This document shows, piece by piece, positions 22,739-33,789 of a DNA stretch of 64,000 nt. The DNA lies in the NCBI GenBank assembly GCA_030247855.1, contig JAPDRN010000035.1, forward strand, positions 218,215-282,214, written 5' to 3'. Under the pieces are notes generated by a model. It was not told the DNA's origin. It searched no databases and worked only from the letters and a program-made list of their open reading frames with translations. The translations under genes and the position numbers were made by a program. The stretch is from Knufia peltigerae (Eukaryota > Ascomycota > Eurotiomycetes > Chaetothyriales > Trichomeriaceae). How positions within the stretch are numbered: position 1 is the first letter of the stretch; the number at the start of each line of letters is the position of its first letter.

Positions 22739-24215
22739 AAAGAATGAAGGGATTTTGGCTACCGCGTTACCCTCTTAACTCTGAATGGACAGTTCTGGGC
22801 AGATTCATCTTGGGCAATGGCACACTGCACGCCTGGTGCTTGTCTGGGGCCGTCTCACACCTCCAAACAGCCAGTCCAACTTTATCGGTATCGGCTGGTG
22901 ATAGCATGGAAGCCATTTCGACACTAGCAAATGGACGAAGTGCAGTATTTCCGCCTCAAGCATCACACATTACATCTGGAGAAGACAGAACAGCCTCAGC
23001 CTCAGCCGATACCCGTATCCAACCCAAGCTCCAGTGTGGAAATGGAGGCTTGAGACACACATTAACAAGGCAGGAAGTTTCTGATTATGAATACGCAAAC
23101 CAGTGACGAGTCACGCGAAGCTATGAGCTCGTATTGAGGGCACGAACGGCAACTTGTGTCGAGAAGAACTCGCGTTTTAAGATCCGTTCGAGGTGAAGCG
23201 CAAGGTTCAAGGGTGCACCGTGTATCGTGCGCTACCTAAGTACGGAGCAGGTAGCACGGCGGTTACCGGACCAGGCGGACATGAGCATTTTGAAGGGTGA
23301 TAAGTTACAATCATGACTAGTTAGAGGTACATGAGGGACGGAGGATGGAGGAGTACCGTACTACAATACTACGAGTCTGAGGCATGAACTGAACGCGACG
23401 CCGAGGCTGCTTTTTAACATGGACTATACCAATTCCGGACCGTAGACAATACTAGACTTCCAAACCTCATGAGCCTGGGCCAATGGCAGGTGTCAATGGT
23501 GGATTAAGTGGATTGATGCGAGGCACTAGCCGGATGTTCAGTTGCGAAACTTCTCCTGCATTTCGAAACTCGGCTATTCCCTGAACGTCGGTTTCACCTG
23601 CGTCAAAGCCCCCCTTTTCTCTTTCTTCCGCGACTCTGACCAAGTCGATCAAGTATGGGTGCGTCTGCTTCCCACACTCCGGCCTTCAGGTCGATCTCTA
23701 GAATTGGCACAACACTCTCCACAGACAGGAGCCTCGTCCTCGCGAATGGATGCTGATGCTCTTCTTGTCCAGGGTGATGGTTGGCCCCAAGTGACAACAG
23801 CTGTCACACCCTGGCCCTTTGTGGAGAGGTCTGCACTTCGAAACCCAGATCCATATCGAGCGCCACTTATTGACTTGTCGCCTACTCTCCTGAGACGTGC
23901 AAAATCCACCTGATGGCGTGGCCCAAGCCTCTCCGCCATGATTCGAGACAGAACCAGTCCCTATATGCTGTGTCTCTGGCATTGTTAAAATGTCGGCTTC
24001 CAGTCCAGTTCTGCGTGGTATCCTTCTTGTTGGCGGTTGAGTCTGGCATTCTTTCTCCCTTCGCAACTGTTCTTCCTTTACATATCGGGGGCAGGTCCTT
24101 CGTTGTTCGTTCTTACTCTCACATTCACTGAGCTTCGCGGTGCGAAGTTTCCTGGCACCCATTCCTTTTCGAGCCTCGCCGTGGCCAGTCGCTAGTCGAT
24201 CTTTCTATTTCCAAC
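22739..24215. other. Long intergenic region upstream of the aspartic protease
   Basis: 1,477 bp with only weak, unrelated open frames on both strands. A TACGGAG word is at 23241. I see no repeat, no RNA gene and no recognisable protein fragment. Confidence 0.4.
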
Positions 24216-25570
24216 ATGCTTCGTCTTCAGATTTTATTCTTGGCCCTCCTTTTCATCACTACAGCGTTTGCATCGCCCATCAGGCAAAAACAGAAACGAT
24301 CATTTAAAATCCCAAGAATACCACAGCCCAACTATAAGCCCAACGGGAAAGCAGCATACAAAAGAGCCTTATTCAAATTTGGCTTTGGCGATATCAGTTT
24401 CCAGCCCAATGGCGAGATAGCTACGAGAATCCAAGCAGCAACCAATGCTTCTGTCGACGCGACGGAAGATGGACAGACGGCCGCTACGCCTTCTCAGAAT
24501 GACGCTCAGTTCTTGTCTCCTGTCAATGTAGGAGGTCAGACCTTGGTCATGAACTTTGACAGCGGCTCGTCGGATTTGTAGGACAAACACCTCTATGGAG
24601 ACGTTTGAATGAAGCTAACAGTGTGGCTTAGTTGGGTTTTCAACACCAACCTCGACCAGTCGGCCCAACAAGGTCATACTGTCTACAACCCAACGAAATC
24701 AAACGCATCTAAAGCGCTTACTGGTAGCACCTTCAATATCAGCTACGGAGACGGCTCATTCGCTTCTGGACCCGTCGGTGTCGATACAGTCGATATTGGC
24801 GGCTCAACAGTTGACGCCCAAGCTATTGGACTTCCCAATGTTGTCTCGGACAGCTTCATCACCAACACCGCTTCGAACGGTCTGGTCGGGCTAGCGTTCA
24901 GCCAGCTAAACACCATCAAGCCACAAGCTCAGAAAACCTTTTTTGACAATGTCATGGCAGACTTGACTCAGCCGGTGTTCACCGCGCAGCTCTTGTCCAG
25001 TGCTACGGGTTCATACGAGTTCGGCAAAATCGACAAGACTTTGTTTAAAGGTCAGCTCCAAACCGCTGCCGTTGATTCTTCCAATGGATTTTGGCAGGTT
25101 TCATCGACATCGGCGGCTGTGTCAGGCCAGAAGATCAACATTGCTGGTGGCACTGCCATTCTCGACACGGGCACTTCGTTGATGCTCGTTGCCGATGAGA
25201 TGGTGGTTGGATATTGGAACCAGGTCCAAGGCGCACAACTGAATCAACAAGCAGGCGGCGTCATCTTTCCGTGTAACGCTCAGCTCCCTGACCTCCAGGT
25301 TGCAATTGGTAACAACCTTGCGACTGTGGATGGCGCCAACATGAACTTTGCAAATGTCGGTACCGACACCCAGACCGGCCAAGACTGTAAGTTTTTGTCC
25401 ATACTATTCGATCTGATGTGGGCGATGCTGACCAACTTCCAGTCTGTTTCGGTGGGCTACAGTCAAGTCAAGGTCTTCCCTTTTCGATCTACGGCGACGT
25501 GTTTTTCAGATCGAATTTTGTAGTCTTTGACGGGGCTACGCCGTCGGCCAGCTTTGCGCCTCATGCTTGA
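24216..25570 (+). CDS. Secreted pepsin-like aspartic endopeptidase, 3 exons
   Basis: A1-family acid protease of about 414 residues. Exons 24216-24577, 24632-25386, 25443-25570. Residues 1-19 form a signal peptide (LQILFLALLFITTAFA), followed by a basic propeptide rich in K/P with KRSFKIPRIPQPNY. First catalytic Asp about 115 in VMNFDSGSSDFWVF (DSG rather than the more common DTG); flap Tyr in ISYGDGSFASG; second catalytic Asp about 299 in AILDTGTSLML. The last exon gives CFGGLQSSQGLPFSIYGDVFFRSNFVVFD, split here by residue class: the FSIYGDVF strand and terminal disulphide Cys are present. Layout is that of fungal aspergillopepsin/penicillopepsin, secreted and most active at acid pH. Splicing choices are supported because both junctions restore conserved segments (SSDFWVF and CFGGLQ). 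Confidence 0.94.
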
Positions 25571-27124
25571 ACTAGATACCAGTTGCATTGATAACCCCAA
25601 TTTATGATGCCTACGTCAGCAATAGAATTATGCATAGCGTTCGGAGTTAGCCATACAGATGTTTGTCCTTTTTTTTGTGCTTTGGAGGAAGCACTACCTA
25701 CCTACCTATACCTCTAGCATGGCAAAACCGTTCTCGCCCGCAGCAGAACGAATGAGCTTGACATGAGTACAAAAGATGGAAAAGTTATCAAACGTACACA
25801 CGACTAAGATGTTTCTCCCCCTGTAACACGAGGACTTGTTTCCACACAGTAGAGAAGTCCGGGTACATTCGGAGTACAATTTGTCATTTCCCAACGATAT
25901 TCTATGACAACGACAAGGATTATACAAATTTAGATAGGAGCTCGACTCTGTAAGCCAATGTTCGTAGCTTCTGTCATTGGATGTCACTGACGGGGTTCGG
26001 GGTCCGATGGAAGACTGGATGGAGTTTCTCAATTTGTGCTCGTACAGTCGTCGGTCAGCAGCCGAACATGACCACCAGCCGCACTTGCATTCCTCATCCA
26101 CTAGTTCAACATGGAAAAAACCAAGACTATGTTTCAGGATCATTGATCTCGTTTATTGGTCAATTTTAATATTTTCGCGAGGTATTGTTCCCCAGCAAAT
26201 TAGCAAATTGGTTGGTGAAGCAATCGGGCCAGAAAGGGAGGCCTGAACGGGCCAAAACCCAAGATCGAGCCGTTGACGTCGTTCGTCACAAGGATTCAAG
26301 TATGACTTTAAGTCGGGTCTGTACAGTATACCGTGTGTGCGTGCGTACAGTACACCTCGCCACGGGCTGTGATGTGGCAATTCGACGAGGAAATATTGCC
26401 AGGCCAGGCGAAAACCTCATTAGCCAGCCCTCAGATATCGCCAAACCCATAACAAAAGAACACAGTCCGTACCCCGTACTAATTTCACTGTAGCATCTCA
26501 CACTGTACTCCGGAGGATTTGCTCTTCCAGCTCGAGACTAAAAAAGCCTTACGCCGTAAGTGACTAGGTAAGTAGACCACTTGATCAGCGCCACTGCACA
26601 CCGACAGGGCCCAGCAAAATCCTTACGCCAGCTGTGATGGTCTGGATCTCGTCACAGAAAAGTCCGTAATAATAAAAAGTCCGCAGTTGGTGGTTGGAGG
26701 CACCATTATTGCTGACCAAACACCCGAAGTTCATAATCCCTGCAATGATTCTATCTTGGGCCGACCGCTGAACTCACGACACACACCAGCTGCTCACCAC
26801 TTACCTTCACTCTGTCTCCGTCCCTCGTACAGTGCCTTGGCCTTTTGCCCTTTGCCTGACGCGCCCAGACTGAGGGCAGGGGATCCCATAACATGACTTC
26901 ATCTCAATCTCTAACTAACCTTGTTACTGCAACTAACTCCCTGTATCCTGACCTGGTGGTTTTTTTACCTTTGCCATTTACTGCTTACAACTAGTTGCCC
27001 GACGTTACAGGTAGGTTAGAGGTACCTAGGCATCGTTGGTTGGTCGGTCACGCTGTACCTTACCTGACTTTGTGGTTGATTCCCTTCCGATCTCTTTGCC
27101 GCCTTTACCAGACTTAACGCTTCT
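25571..27124. other. Intergenic region upstream of DUF6536 gene
   Basis: 1,554 bp. A TACCTACCTACCTA run lies at 25695-25708; a GT/AC-rich patch with CGTACAGTACAC lies near 26340. Open frames here are short and unrelated to known proteins. CT-rich leader toward 27100. Confidence 0.4.
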
Positions 27125-29736
27125 ATGGTGACCAGAAGAAAGTCGACATGGACTCCCACTCGAGGCGGTAAGTTCATGACTTCGTCCTCAGCAGTAGTTC
27201 ACAGTTACTTTCTTGGGAAGTGGACTTTGATCCGACTGACTTCTCCGTCGTTAGGAGGCACGCTCCGCTGTGGCCGCCGTTTAAACAATCGTATCGACAA
27301 TTGGGTTCGACCGAACATGTGAACCTAACACCTCTCGCGGCGACAACCGGTGGCTCGTCGCAGAGGTCGAGTCTCCCTAATAGCGCGGACATGTTCAGTC
27401 CGGATTTCAACAACAGCAGGACCGCCTATACCCCGGACCCGATGCAGCACGGCACGCCGACCGCACTGCTCAAGAAGCCATCCCGCAAGTCTTCAGGCTT
27501 GTCGCGCAGGAGAAGGTGGTTCGGTCAAGGATGGCGGGCGAGCTCAAAGATAGCTTTGGGTTGCGCGGTGACGGTCTTGATCACCAACATCTGTCTGACC
27601 ATCGGCATCGTGACGACCGGGGTGAAAATGATGGACGGGGTGTACATGGTCTACGAGGGGAGTTGCAGCAAAACCCAGACAAAGGACAGCTGGGTTCACT
27701 TGTGCCTCAACATCGTTGCCACGTTACTACTGGCCAGTTCCAACTATTGCATGCAACTACTCACGTCTCCGACCCGAAGCGAGGTCGACAAGGCTCACGC
27801 GAAGCGCAAATGGCTCGACATTGGTATACCGAGTATTCGCAATTTAGGGTCACTGAGGAAGAAGAAGGTCGCCCTGTGGTGGATACTGGCCATTTCATCC
27901 GTGCCGCTTCATCTAGTGTTTGTTCACAACCCCTGACTCCCAAATGCGACGCCAGTATGTGCACGTATGCCGCCCGGCACGGCTGACATTTGCTCTAGAT
28001 ACAACTCGGTATTCTATTCGGCCCTCGCAACCAACAATTACAGCATCCTTTACGCATCACAGGGTTTTGTCGACCAATCGGCGGCGTACAACGAAACCGA
28101 ATTTCCCAACACGCAAGATCTGAACGTCACGGACGTGCAATCCAGAGCCAAATCATTCGACCGCCTCGACAACAAAGATTGCATCCACGCCTACGCGCGA
28201 GATTTTGTCGAAGACCGCCGCAACGTGATTGTCGTGGTCAAAGATCCGCCGGCCGACAAGGGATCCCTTTTCAAGGTCGCACAGAATGATTTCCCCGAAG
28301 TCATCACGCCGAAATACAACGCCTTTTCATGGATTTGCGACAACCCGAACGTCGTGAACGAGACGGGTGCTTGTTGTGAGAACAAATACAGATTCGTGCC
28401 TTGCCACAAGGTCACCCCCAAACTGGTTGACGTGGCAGCTTCATGGTCGACGGGCGGTTTCGAGGTGGACCACTGCCTCTCCGAGATTGTCGAGTCACGA
28501 TGCCATCTCCATTTCTCCTTGGACCTCATGGGCGTCGTGCTGACGTTCAACATCCTCAAGGTCATCGGGATAAGCTTCGTCGCCCTCCAGATGGGCGAGT
28601 CGCCCCTCGTCAACATCGGAGACGCCATCCAATCTTTCCTACGGCATCCAGACCGCACCACCGAAGGGATGTGCCTGTCCAGCCACGAGAGCGTGGTCGT
28701 GTCGGCCAAACTCGGCAGCAGCGGCTACGCGGCCATGACGGTGCCGACACGGTACAACCCAAAGCAACGCCGCTACTTCCACGCGGCGACGTGGAACCAG
28801 TGGTTATTCCTGACGGCCCTCTTCGTCCTCGTGTTCGTCGGCACATCCGTGTGTCTGGGACTCGGGATCCGTCATCTGGTCGGCGACAAGACCATCGCCA
28901 ACGCCTGGTCGATCGGGTTCGGCAACGTCAAGCCCGAGAACCTCGTCATGGGCCTGAGCATAGGGTACGGGGACAAGTCGATCGCGGTGTCTACTCTCAT
29001 CGCCAACACACCTCAGGCCATTTTCTCCTTCTTGTACGTCTGCTACAACGCCTTATTCACCGTCATGTTCCTGTCGCGGGAACTGTCGAGGTTCAGCGTC
29101 ACGGCTGGCCGGGGCCGCAAGTACCTTCGCGTCACCGACCCCGAGGGGGAACAAAAGGGAACCTACTTTCTCAGTCTCCCTTACAAGTATGGAATACCGT
29201 TGCTGTCCGCCTCGGGTCTGGTGCACTGGTTGGTGTCGCAGAGCGTGTTTCTGGCAAACATCTCCATCATCCCTCCCGACGGCTCCCAACCCATGCAGGA
29301 CGAGATCACCACCGTGGCCTATTCACCCATCGCCATGCTGTTCATCCTTTTTGTCGTGTTGGGCCTGTTGGTTTTCCTGATCGTCACGGCAGCACGAAAA
29401 TTACCCTTTGGTATGCCTTTGATCGGCAGCAATTCCATCGCCATCAGTGCCGCCTGTCATCCTCCCCTTCTTTACGGCGGCGGTGCTGATGACCAGGGCC
29501 AACGGGAGGACATGGTCATGAGACCTCTGAACTGGGGTGCCGTTCCGGTTCCAGGGAAGGTGGGTGGTGGTGGTGGTGACTTGGGCATTCGAGGTGTTGT
29601 TCACTTGGATCGTACGTCGGGTCATGGCACTTTTCATGATGTCGATGGGTATGATTATGATGATCAGAATATTGGTCATTGTTGTTTTAGTGATCAACCC
29701 TTGGTGTCTCCTGAGAGGGGCAAACTTTATGCCTAG
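27125..29736 (+). CDS. DUF6536 multi-spanning membrane protein, 3 exons
   Basis: Fungal-specific membrane protein of unknown function, about 825 residues. Exons 27125-27167, 27221-27917, 27999-29736. N-terminus is cytosolic and basic (KKPSRKSSGLSRRRR), followed by the DUF6536 signature beginning GWRASSKIALGCAVTVLIT with a first helix, MVYEGSCSKTQ, and the LNIVATLLLASSNYCMQLL helix, then KWLDIGIPSIRNL. Next comes an extracellular-like stretch of about 190 residues with NET/NVT glycosylation sequons and paired cysteines (GACCENKYR), then about six further helices (LMGVVLTFNILKVIGISF; WLFLTALFVLVFVGTS; FSFLYVCYNALFTVMF; LFILFVVLGLLVFLIV). The C-terminal tail is acidic and glycine-rich. The start is the ATG that lets exon 1 (43 nt) join exon 2 in phase through a 53-nt intron; another ATG at 27148 would run into a stop. 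Confidence 0.85.
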
Positions 29737-30617
29737 CTTTTGGTTTTTCTGCTTTCCATGTTTCTCGCGCATGCTTAGCAGTCATCGGAGAGGCACTGTT
29801 CTCTTTTCTTTGCATTTTGGAATGACATGGCATGGGATGAATCCATGGACGGACGGCGTTTACAGTGTACTGGAAAATGAGACACTTGCCCAAGAAAAGC
29901 ATTATATATGAAATTGGATAAATAGCTTGGGATAAAGTGAGGAAAGTGTTCTACCGTGATCGGGCATTATACCAGGGATGATACGTACCCCTTAGAAGGC
30001 AGTCATCAAGGTTATTAAACCTTGGACATGATCAACTCACGACGGGCCATCACATTCATCCTCGAGAAACGAAACATCTCAATCTCGCAAATCATGATGT
30101 TTTTTGATCCATAGATCTTGCCCAGAGTCAGAGTCAGTACTAGACCATGTACAGAGTATGGCCAGTACATGAATACCTACCTACCTATCTGAGATATGCG
30201 CATACGATGAGCGACCCCCATTTTCTCCCGTTTTGTTTTCTTTTTCTGTTTGTTGGGCGTCTTTCTCTCACACACACACACACAGTCATACTCTCGTGAT
30301 CGAATCATACCAAAAGCATCAATGGTAGATACCAACTTCTCATTTCATAAACATGCATGGATTTTCTCGTTTCAACCCCTCAAAAGCACTATCCCCGACA
30401 CTTGCCTCCCCCTTTCCGTACTTTGTCTATCCAAAAATCACCAAAAATCACCTGGCCGGGGATTCCACGAGGCGGAGGTACTACAGTAGCTCCATTTTTT
30501 TGGGTTTCCAAACCAAAATCCGGCATTTCCAAACTTCGTCAAAGTCCGACAATTTTGACCACGGGGAGGCCAATGCGTAGGTATATAGGGAAACACCTTT
30601 TCCGGCCAACATGGTCA
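29737..30617. other. Convergent 3' region, DUF6536 gene / threonine synthase
   Basis: 881 bp. Contains a TACCTACCTACCTA run near 30174-30187 and a CA repeat near 30270-30283. No gene seen. Confidence 0.4.
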
Positions 30618-32297
30618 TCAAGAAGAAGAGGATCCATTCAGAGCATGGGCGGCAATCTTTTCCTTTTCGACCTCCCTCGTGATGATGTTTCGAATCCCAA
30701 ACAACCCTTCGTCGCTGGACACCTTCAACACTTTTCTCTCCTTGTCATTCAACCCGACGAACTGTTCCGGCAGGACCGTGTTGAAGTCGAACCCCTTTTC
30801 GTTCTGCAGGGCGAGTTCGACCGCGCCGGCGAATTTCGCGGCGTGCGCGGTGGCGAGGGACACGGTCGGCGCCGCCGCCGTCGTCTTCTGCTGTTCAATC
30901 TCGCGCAAGCTCGCGGCGACGCCGATGGCCGAGTGAGGGTCGAGGACGTAACCTTTTTTGGCGATGGCGTCTCCCCGGTAGCAGTCGCGGATGGCGTCCA
31001 GGGTCTCGGCGTTGCTGACGCGGTGGGTGGCGAAGATGGACCTCGCCTTGTTCAGGATCTCGGGTTGGACGGTGAAGGACCCCGTGCGCTTGAGGTCCTG
31101 GAACCAGGAGTCGATTTTCTGGCCGGCCGCGCGCACCGAGGACTCGTACTTGACCTCCGGGTTGGTTTCGAGTTCGTGTTCGAGGCTCAAGTGCCACAGC
31201 AGACGTTCAAAGTTGGACGAGACCAGAATGTCCATGGCGGGGCTGTACGTCTCCTTGACGCCCGCCTCGTGGGCCTGCGCGCCGTCCTCCTTGATGCCCT
31301 CGTGGGGCTCCGAGGCCGGCTTGGGCGACTTGCTGTAGGACCCCGTGCGCCAGAAGCGGTGGAGGATGTCGTTCTCGTTGGTGGCGATGACGAGTTTCTC
31401 GATGGGCAGGCCCATGCGTTGCGCGTAGTACCCGGCCAGGATGTCGCCAAAGTTGCCGGTCGGCACGACAAACTTGACCTTTTCGAGGTCGGGCTTGGTC
31501 TTGAGGAGTTGGAAGTAGGCCGAGAAGTAGTAGGTGATCTGCGCGAGGATGCGGGCCCAGTTGATCGAGTTGACCGCCGCGAGGTGGTGGATCTTGTTCG
31601 TCTCCGGGTCGGCAAACAGCGCCTTGACGTAGTCCTGGCAGTCGTCGAACGTGCCTTGGACCGAAAGACAGTGCACGTTCGGGTCGAGGACCGTGGTCAT
31701 TTGTGCCTCTTGCACGGGACTCACCTTGCCGTCGGGGAACATGATGAAGATGCTCACGTCCTTCTTGCCGCGTAGACCGTAGATGGCGGCAGACCCCGTG
31801 TCGCCGGAGGTGGCGCCAATGACGGTCAGATGGTGTCGGGTGGCGTTGGGGCCGCCCTCGAGGTTCTTGTTCTTTCGGACCAGGAAGAACTCGAAAAGGT
31901 TTCCCAGGAATTGAAGGGCGACGTCTTTGAACGCGAACGTGGGTCCGTGGAAGAGTTCGAGAAGGTACAAAGACTTGTCCTCGTCGAGGGGAACCAGGGG
32001 CACCGTGTCCGGATGGCGGAACGTCGAGTAGCTTCTGTTGACGATGTCCTTGAGCTCTGCGTCGGAGATTTCATGGTTGTCAATGTAGAGTCTCATGACA
32101 TTGTATGCCAGTTCTGGGAACGAGAGGTCCTTCCATCCCAGGTATTTGTCGGACCCGACGTTGGGCACCTCGTGTGGGTGGAAGAGACCTCCATCGGAAG
32201 CGAGACCTTTGAGGACCACGTCTTCGAAACTGAAGAACTCACGTAGTGAGCTGTCGTGGTACCGCGTACTCGAGTATTTGGAGTTGTTGGCCACCAT
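30618..32297 (-). CDS. thr4: Threonine synthase
   Basis: PLP enzyme converting O-phosphohomoserine to threonine, last step of the threonine branch. Single exon, 559 residues. Seen: YHDSSLREFFSFEDVVLKGLASDGGLF start typical of fungal Thr4 (as overlapping pieces), the PLP lysine at residue 124 in FHGPTFAFKDVALQF, TGDTGSAAI phosphate-binding loop, GRKKDVSIFIMFPDGKVSP-like segment (LRGKKDVSIFIMFP), TGNFGDILAGYYAQRMGLP, and DPHSAIG near the C-terminus. The long form of class II threonine synthases (about 500-560) fits. ATG at 32297 has a good context (GCCACC before it on its strand). A perfect bZIP amino-acid-control site lies 54 bp upstream. The gene is GC-rich, so long antisense open frames over it are shadows. 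Convergent with the DUF6536 gene. Confidence 0.97.
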   Translation of the reverse strand: MVANNSKYSSTRYHDSSLREFFSFEDVVLKGLASDGGLFHPHEVPNVGSDKYLGWKDLSFPELAYNVMRLYIDNHEISDAELKDIVNRSYSTFRHPDTVPLVPLDEDKSLYLLELFHGPTFAFKDVALQFLGNLFEFFLVRKNKNLEGGPNATRHHLTVIGATSGDTGSAAIYGLRGKKDVSIFIMFPDGKVSPVQEAQMTTVLDPNVHCLSVQGTFDDCQDYVKALFADPETNKIHHLAAVNSINWARILAQITYYFSAYFQLLKTKPDLEKVKFVVPTGNFGDILAGYYAQRMGLPIEKLVIATNENDILHRFWRTGSYSKSPKPASEPHEGIKEDGAQAHEAGVKETYSPAMDILVSSNFERLLWHLSLEHELETNPEVKYESSVRAAGQKIDSWFQDLKRTGSFTVQPEILNKARSIFATHRVSNAETLDAIRDCYRGDAIAKKGYVLDPHSAIGVAASLREIEQQKTTAAAPTVSLATAHAAKFAGAVELALQNEKGFDFNTVLPEQFVGLNDKERKVLKVSSDEGLFGIRNIITREVEKEKIAAHALNGSSSS

Positions 32298-32350
32298 GGC
32301 GGGTAAGTAAGCTGTCGCTTGAGATGAGATGAGACGAGACGATGTCTCTC

Positions 32351-32357
32351 TGAGTCA
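32351..32357. promoter_or_regulatory. Gcn4/CpcA-type site (TGAGTCA) upstream of threonine synthase
   Basis: Exact consensus for the general amino-acid-control bZIP factor, 54 bp before the thr4 ATG. A second partial site, TGACTC, is at 32646-32651. Amino-acid biosynthetic genes in ascomycetes are commonly controlled this way. Confidence 0.6.
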
Positions 32358-32721
32358 ACAACTCTCCTCTGGGAAATTTTCTTGGAGGCTCTAAAAGTAT
32401 GCCGTCTGCCGCCCTTTTTTTTCTTCCGGAGATCGGAGAGTGGATATTCAACAAAAAGAAAGGTACGTTTGGGAAAAGTTCGACAAAAGCCAGCGTTTCG
32501 ATATTGCAAGTTCAGGGACAAGAAACTCTAGGTCGAAGAGCAAAACCAGTATGTAGGTTGGACCAGACCAATGACACCTCAGGTGGGTAGGTAATATATC
32601 ACTTTTATTCGTATCTGCCCGTGGTCCGTAGTACGGAATACGGAGTGACTCTTTCGTCGGCCTCTGGTCCATCACGTGGGAACCAATCAAAAAAATACAC
32701 AGTCACTAGCCCATTAATGGT

Positions 32722-32982
32722 CTAGTCTGGATAATCTCTTGGCGCAAACTTCGCTGTTGGGATCCTATATATTTCTGCCCATCTCCGTCCTTTCTCTCTC
32801 TTTTTTTCTTCTTCATGCGACTTTGTGAGTCTTCTCCCTGCACCCTCAAAAATCCGATCAAAAACTAACAGTGCCTCTTCCACAGACTTCATAGAATCAT
32901 TTCTATAGTAAACGTCCTCTTCTGAGCTCTTCACACGAGCCACAGAATCCTCAACCTGGCGGACGAAACAAAGCAACTTCAT
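32722..32982 (-). CDS. Doubtful small ORF, 86 aa, charged
   Basis: An ATG-initiated frame of 86 codons, MKLLCFVRQVEDSVARVKSS..., rich in E, K and R and probably helical. A splice-acceptor-like CTCTAG ends one base before its ATG, so it may be the downstream exon of a small gene whose first exon lies in 33000-33250, where another lysine-rich frame ends overlapping this start. No family recognised. It could equally be chance in a leader region. Confidence 0.2.
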   Translation of the reverse strand: MKLLCFVRQVEDSVARVKSSEEDVYYRNDSMKSVEEALLVFDRIFEGAGRRLTKSHEEEKKREKGRRWAEIYRIPTAKFAPRDYPD

Positions 32983-33789
32983 CCTAGAGTGAAACCGTTT
33001 TTACCCTCGACGTTTTTGTTTTCTTCCTTTTTCATCTTAAGCCATGTCTCTTCGGAAGCTGGTTGTTTTTTGAACTGGTTCGAAACAGAAAGAGGGTGGT
33101 GATGATCTTTGACCTGCGTTTTTTGGGTTCTGGCTTCGTGCCGCCATGCGCAGCTGGTGAAGTTGTTGATTCTGACAGGCTTATTACCTACACTTTTCAT
33201 GAGCTTGGAACCCTTGAGGTTGGAGTTTGAGAAGAGTGGCTTCGTTCTATACAAGATGGTTGTTTACAAGTGTTTGTACAAACACGCACACGCACGAGCG
33301 AAGGGTTTCTTTCAAGATAGGTTACCGCCTTTGAGCACCCATGGGACAAGTGAGGGTTTGCTCATCCCAACAGTTTGCAGACCTTGGGATATACCTGGGA
33401 CAGATCAATTTCCTCGGCGATGGTGTCATGTGAGGAATTGCTGGTCCATCATCTCAGATGGTTGTTGGGTCGTTAGAGGTAGTGAACAGCCACCATCATA
33501 TAGCACAGATCCTCATTTCCTCTTTTCTCACGCGACTCATGCAAACGTTGTGATTAGTCTACAAAGTTACTCGACGAGCCCGCGTTTGCTGTCTCTTTTC
33601 ACGCCAGAAAACTTCGAACAGATACGAATTTGATACAATACATGCTCATAAATTCTTCGTTTCATTTCGAGTCTTTCACAAAGGAAATAGCCTAGGGGTA
33701 GACGAGTCCGCAGTACCTGATATTTGTCACTATACAGACAATGTACTGGCGTTGAATTCATGCCTCGACTGACCAAGGCAAGTCCTCCT

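Larger units (their letters stand above)
32298..33789. other. Intergenic region, thr4 promoter and TYW1 3' side
   Basis: 1,492 bp. Near thr4 it holds the TGAGTCA site, a CACGTG core near 32673 and a TACGGAG word at 32639. The rest contains pyrimidine-rich sequence and small open frames on both strands; one minus-strand frame is listed separately with low confidence. Confidence 0.4.

Noticed and set aside
22735..23106. 123-codon frame after NBP35
   Set aside because: Begins at the NBP35 stop, no family likeness, low coding character.
28443..29489. 348-codon frame overlapping the DUF6536 gene
   Set aside because: Same-strand alternate frame, rich in R, H and P, with no membrane segments; the real frame has clear helices.
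30357..31775. 472-codon plus-strand frame over threonine synthase
   Set aside because: Antisense shadow; the sense strand encodes a complete Thr4 with its PLP lysine.
33109..33633. 174-codon plus-strand frame between thr4 and TYW1
   Set aside because: Cys/Trp/Ser-rich with no recognisable domain and no splice support; chance frame in a leader region.
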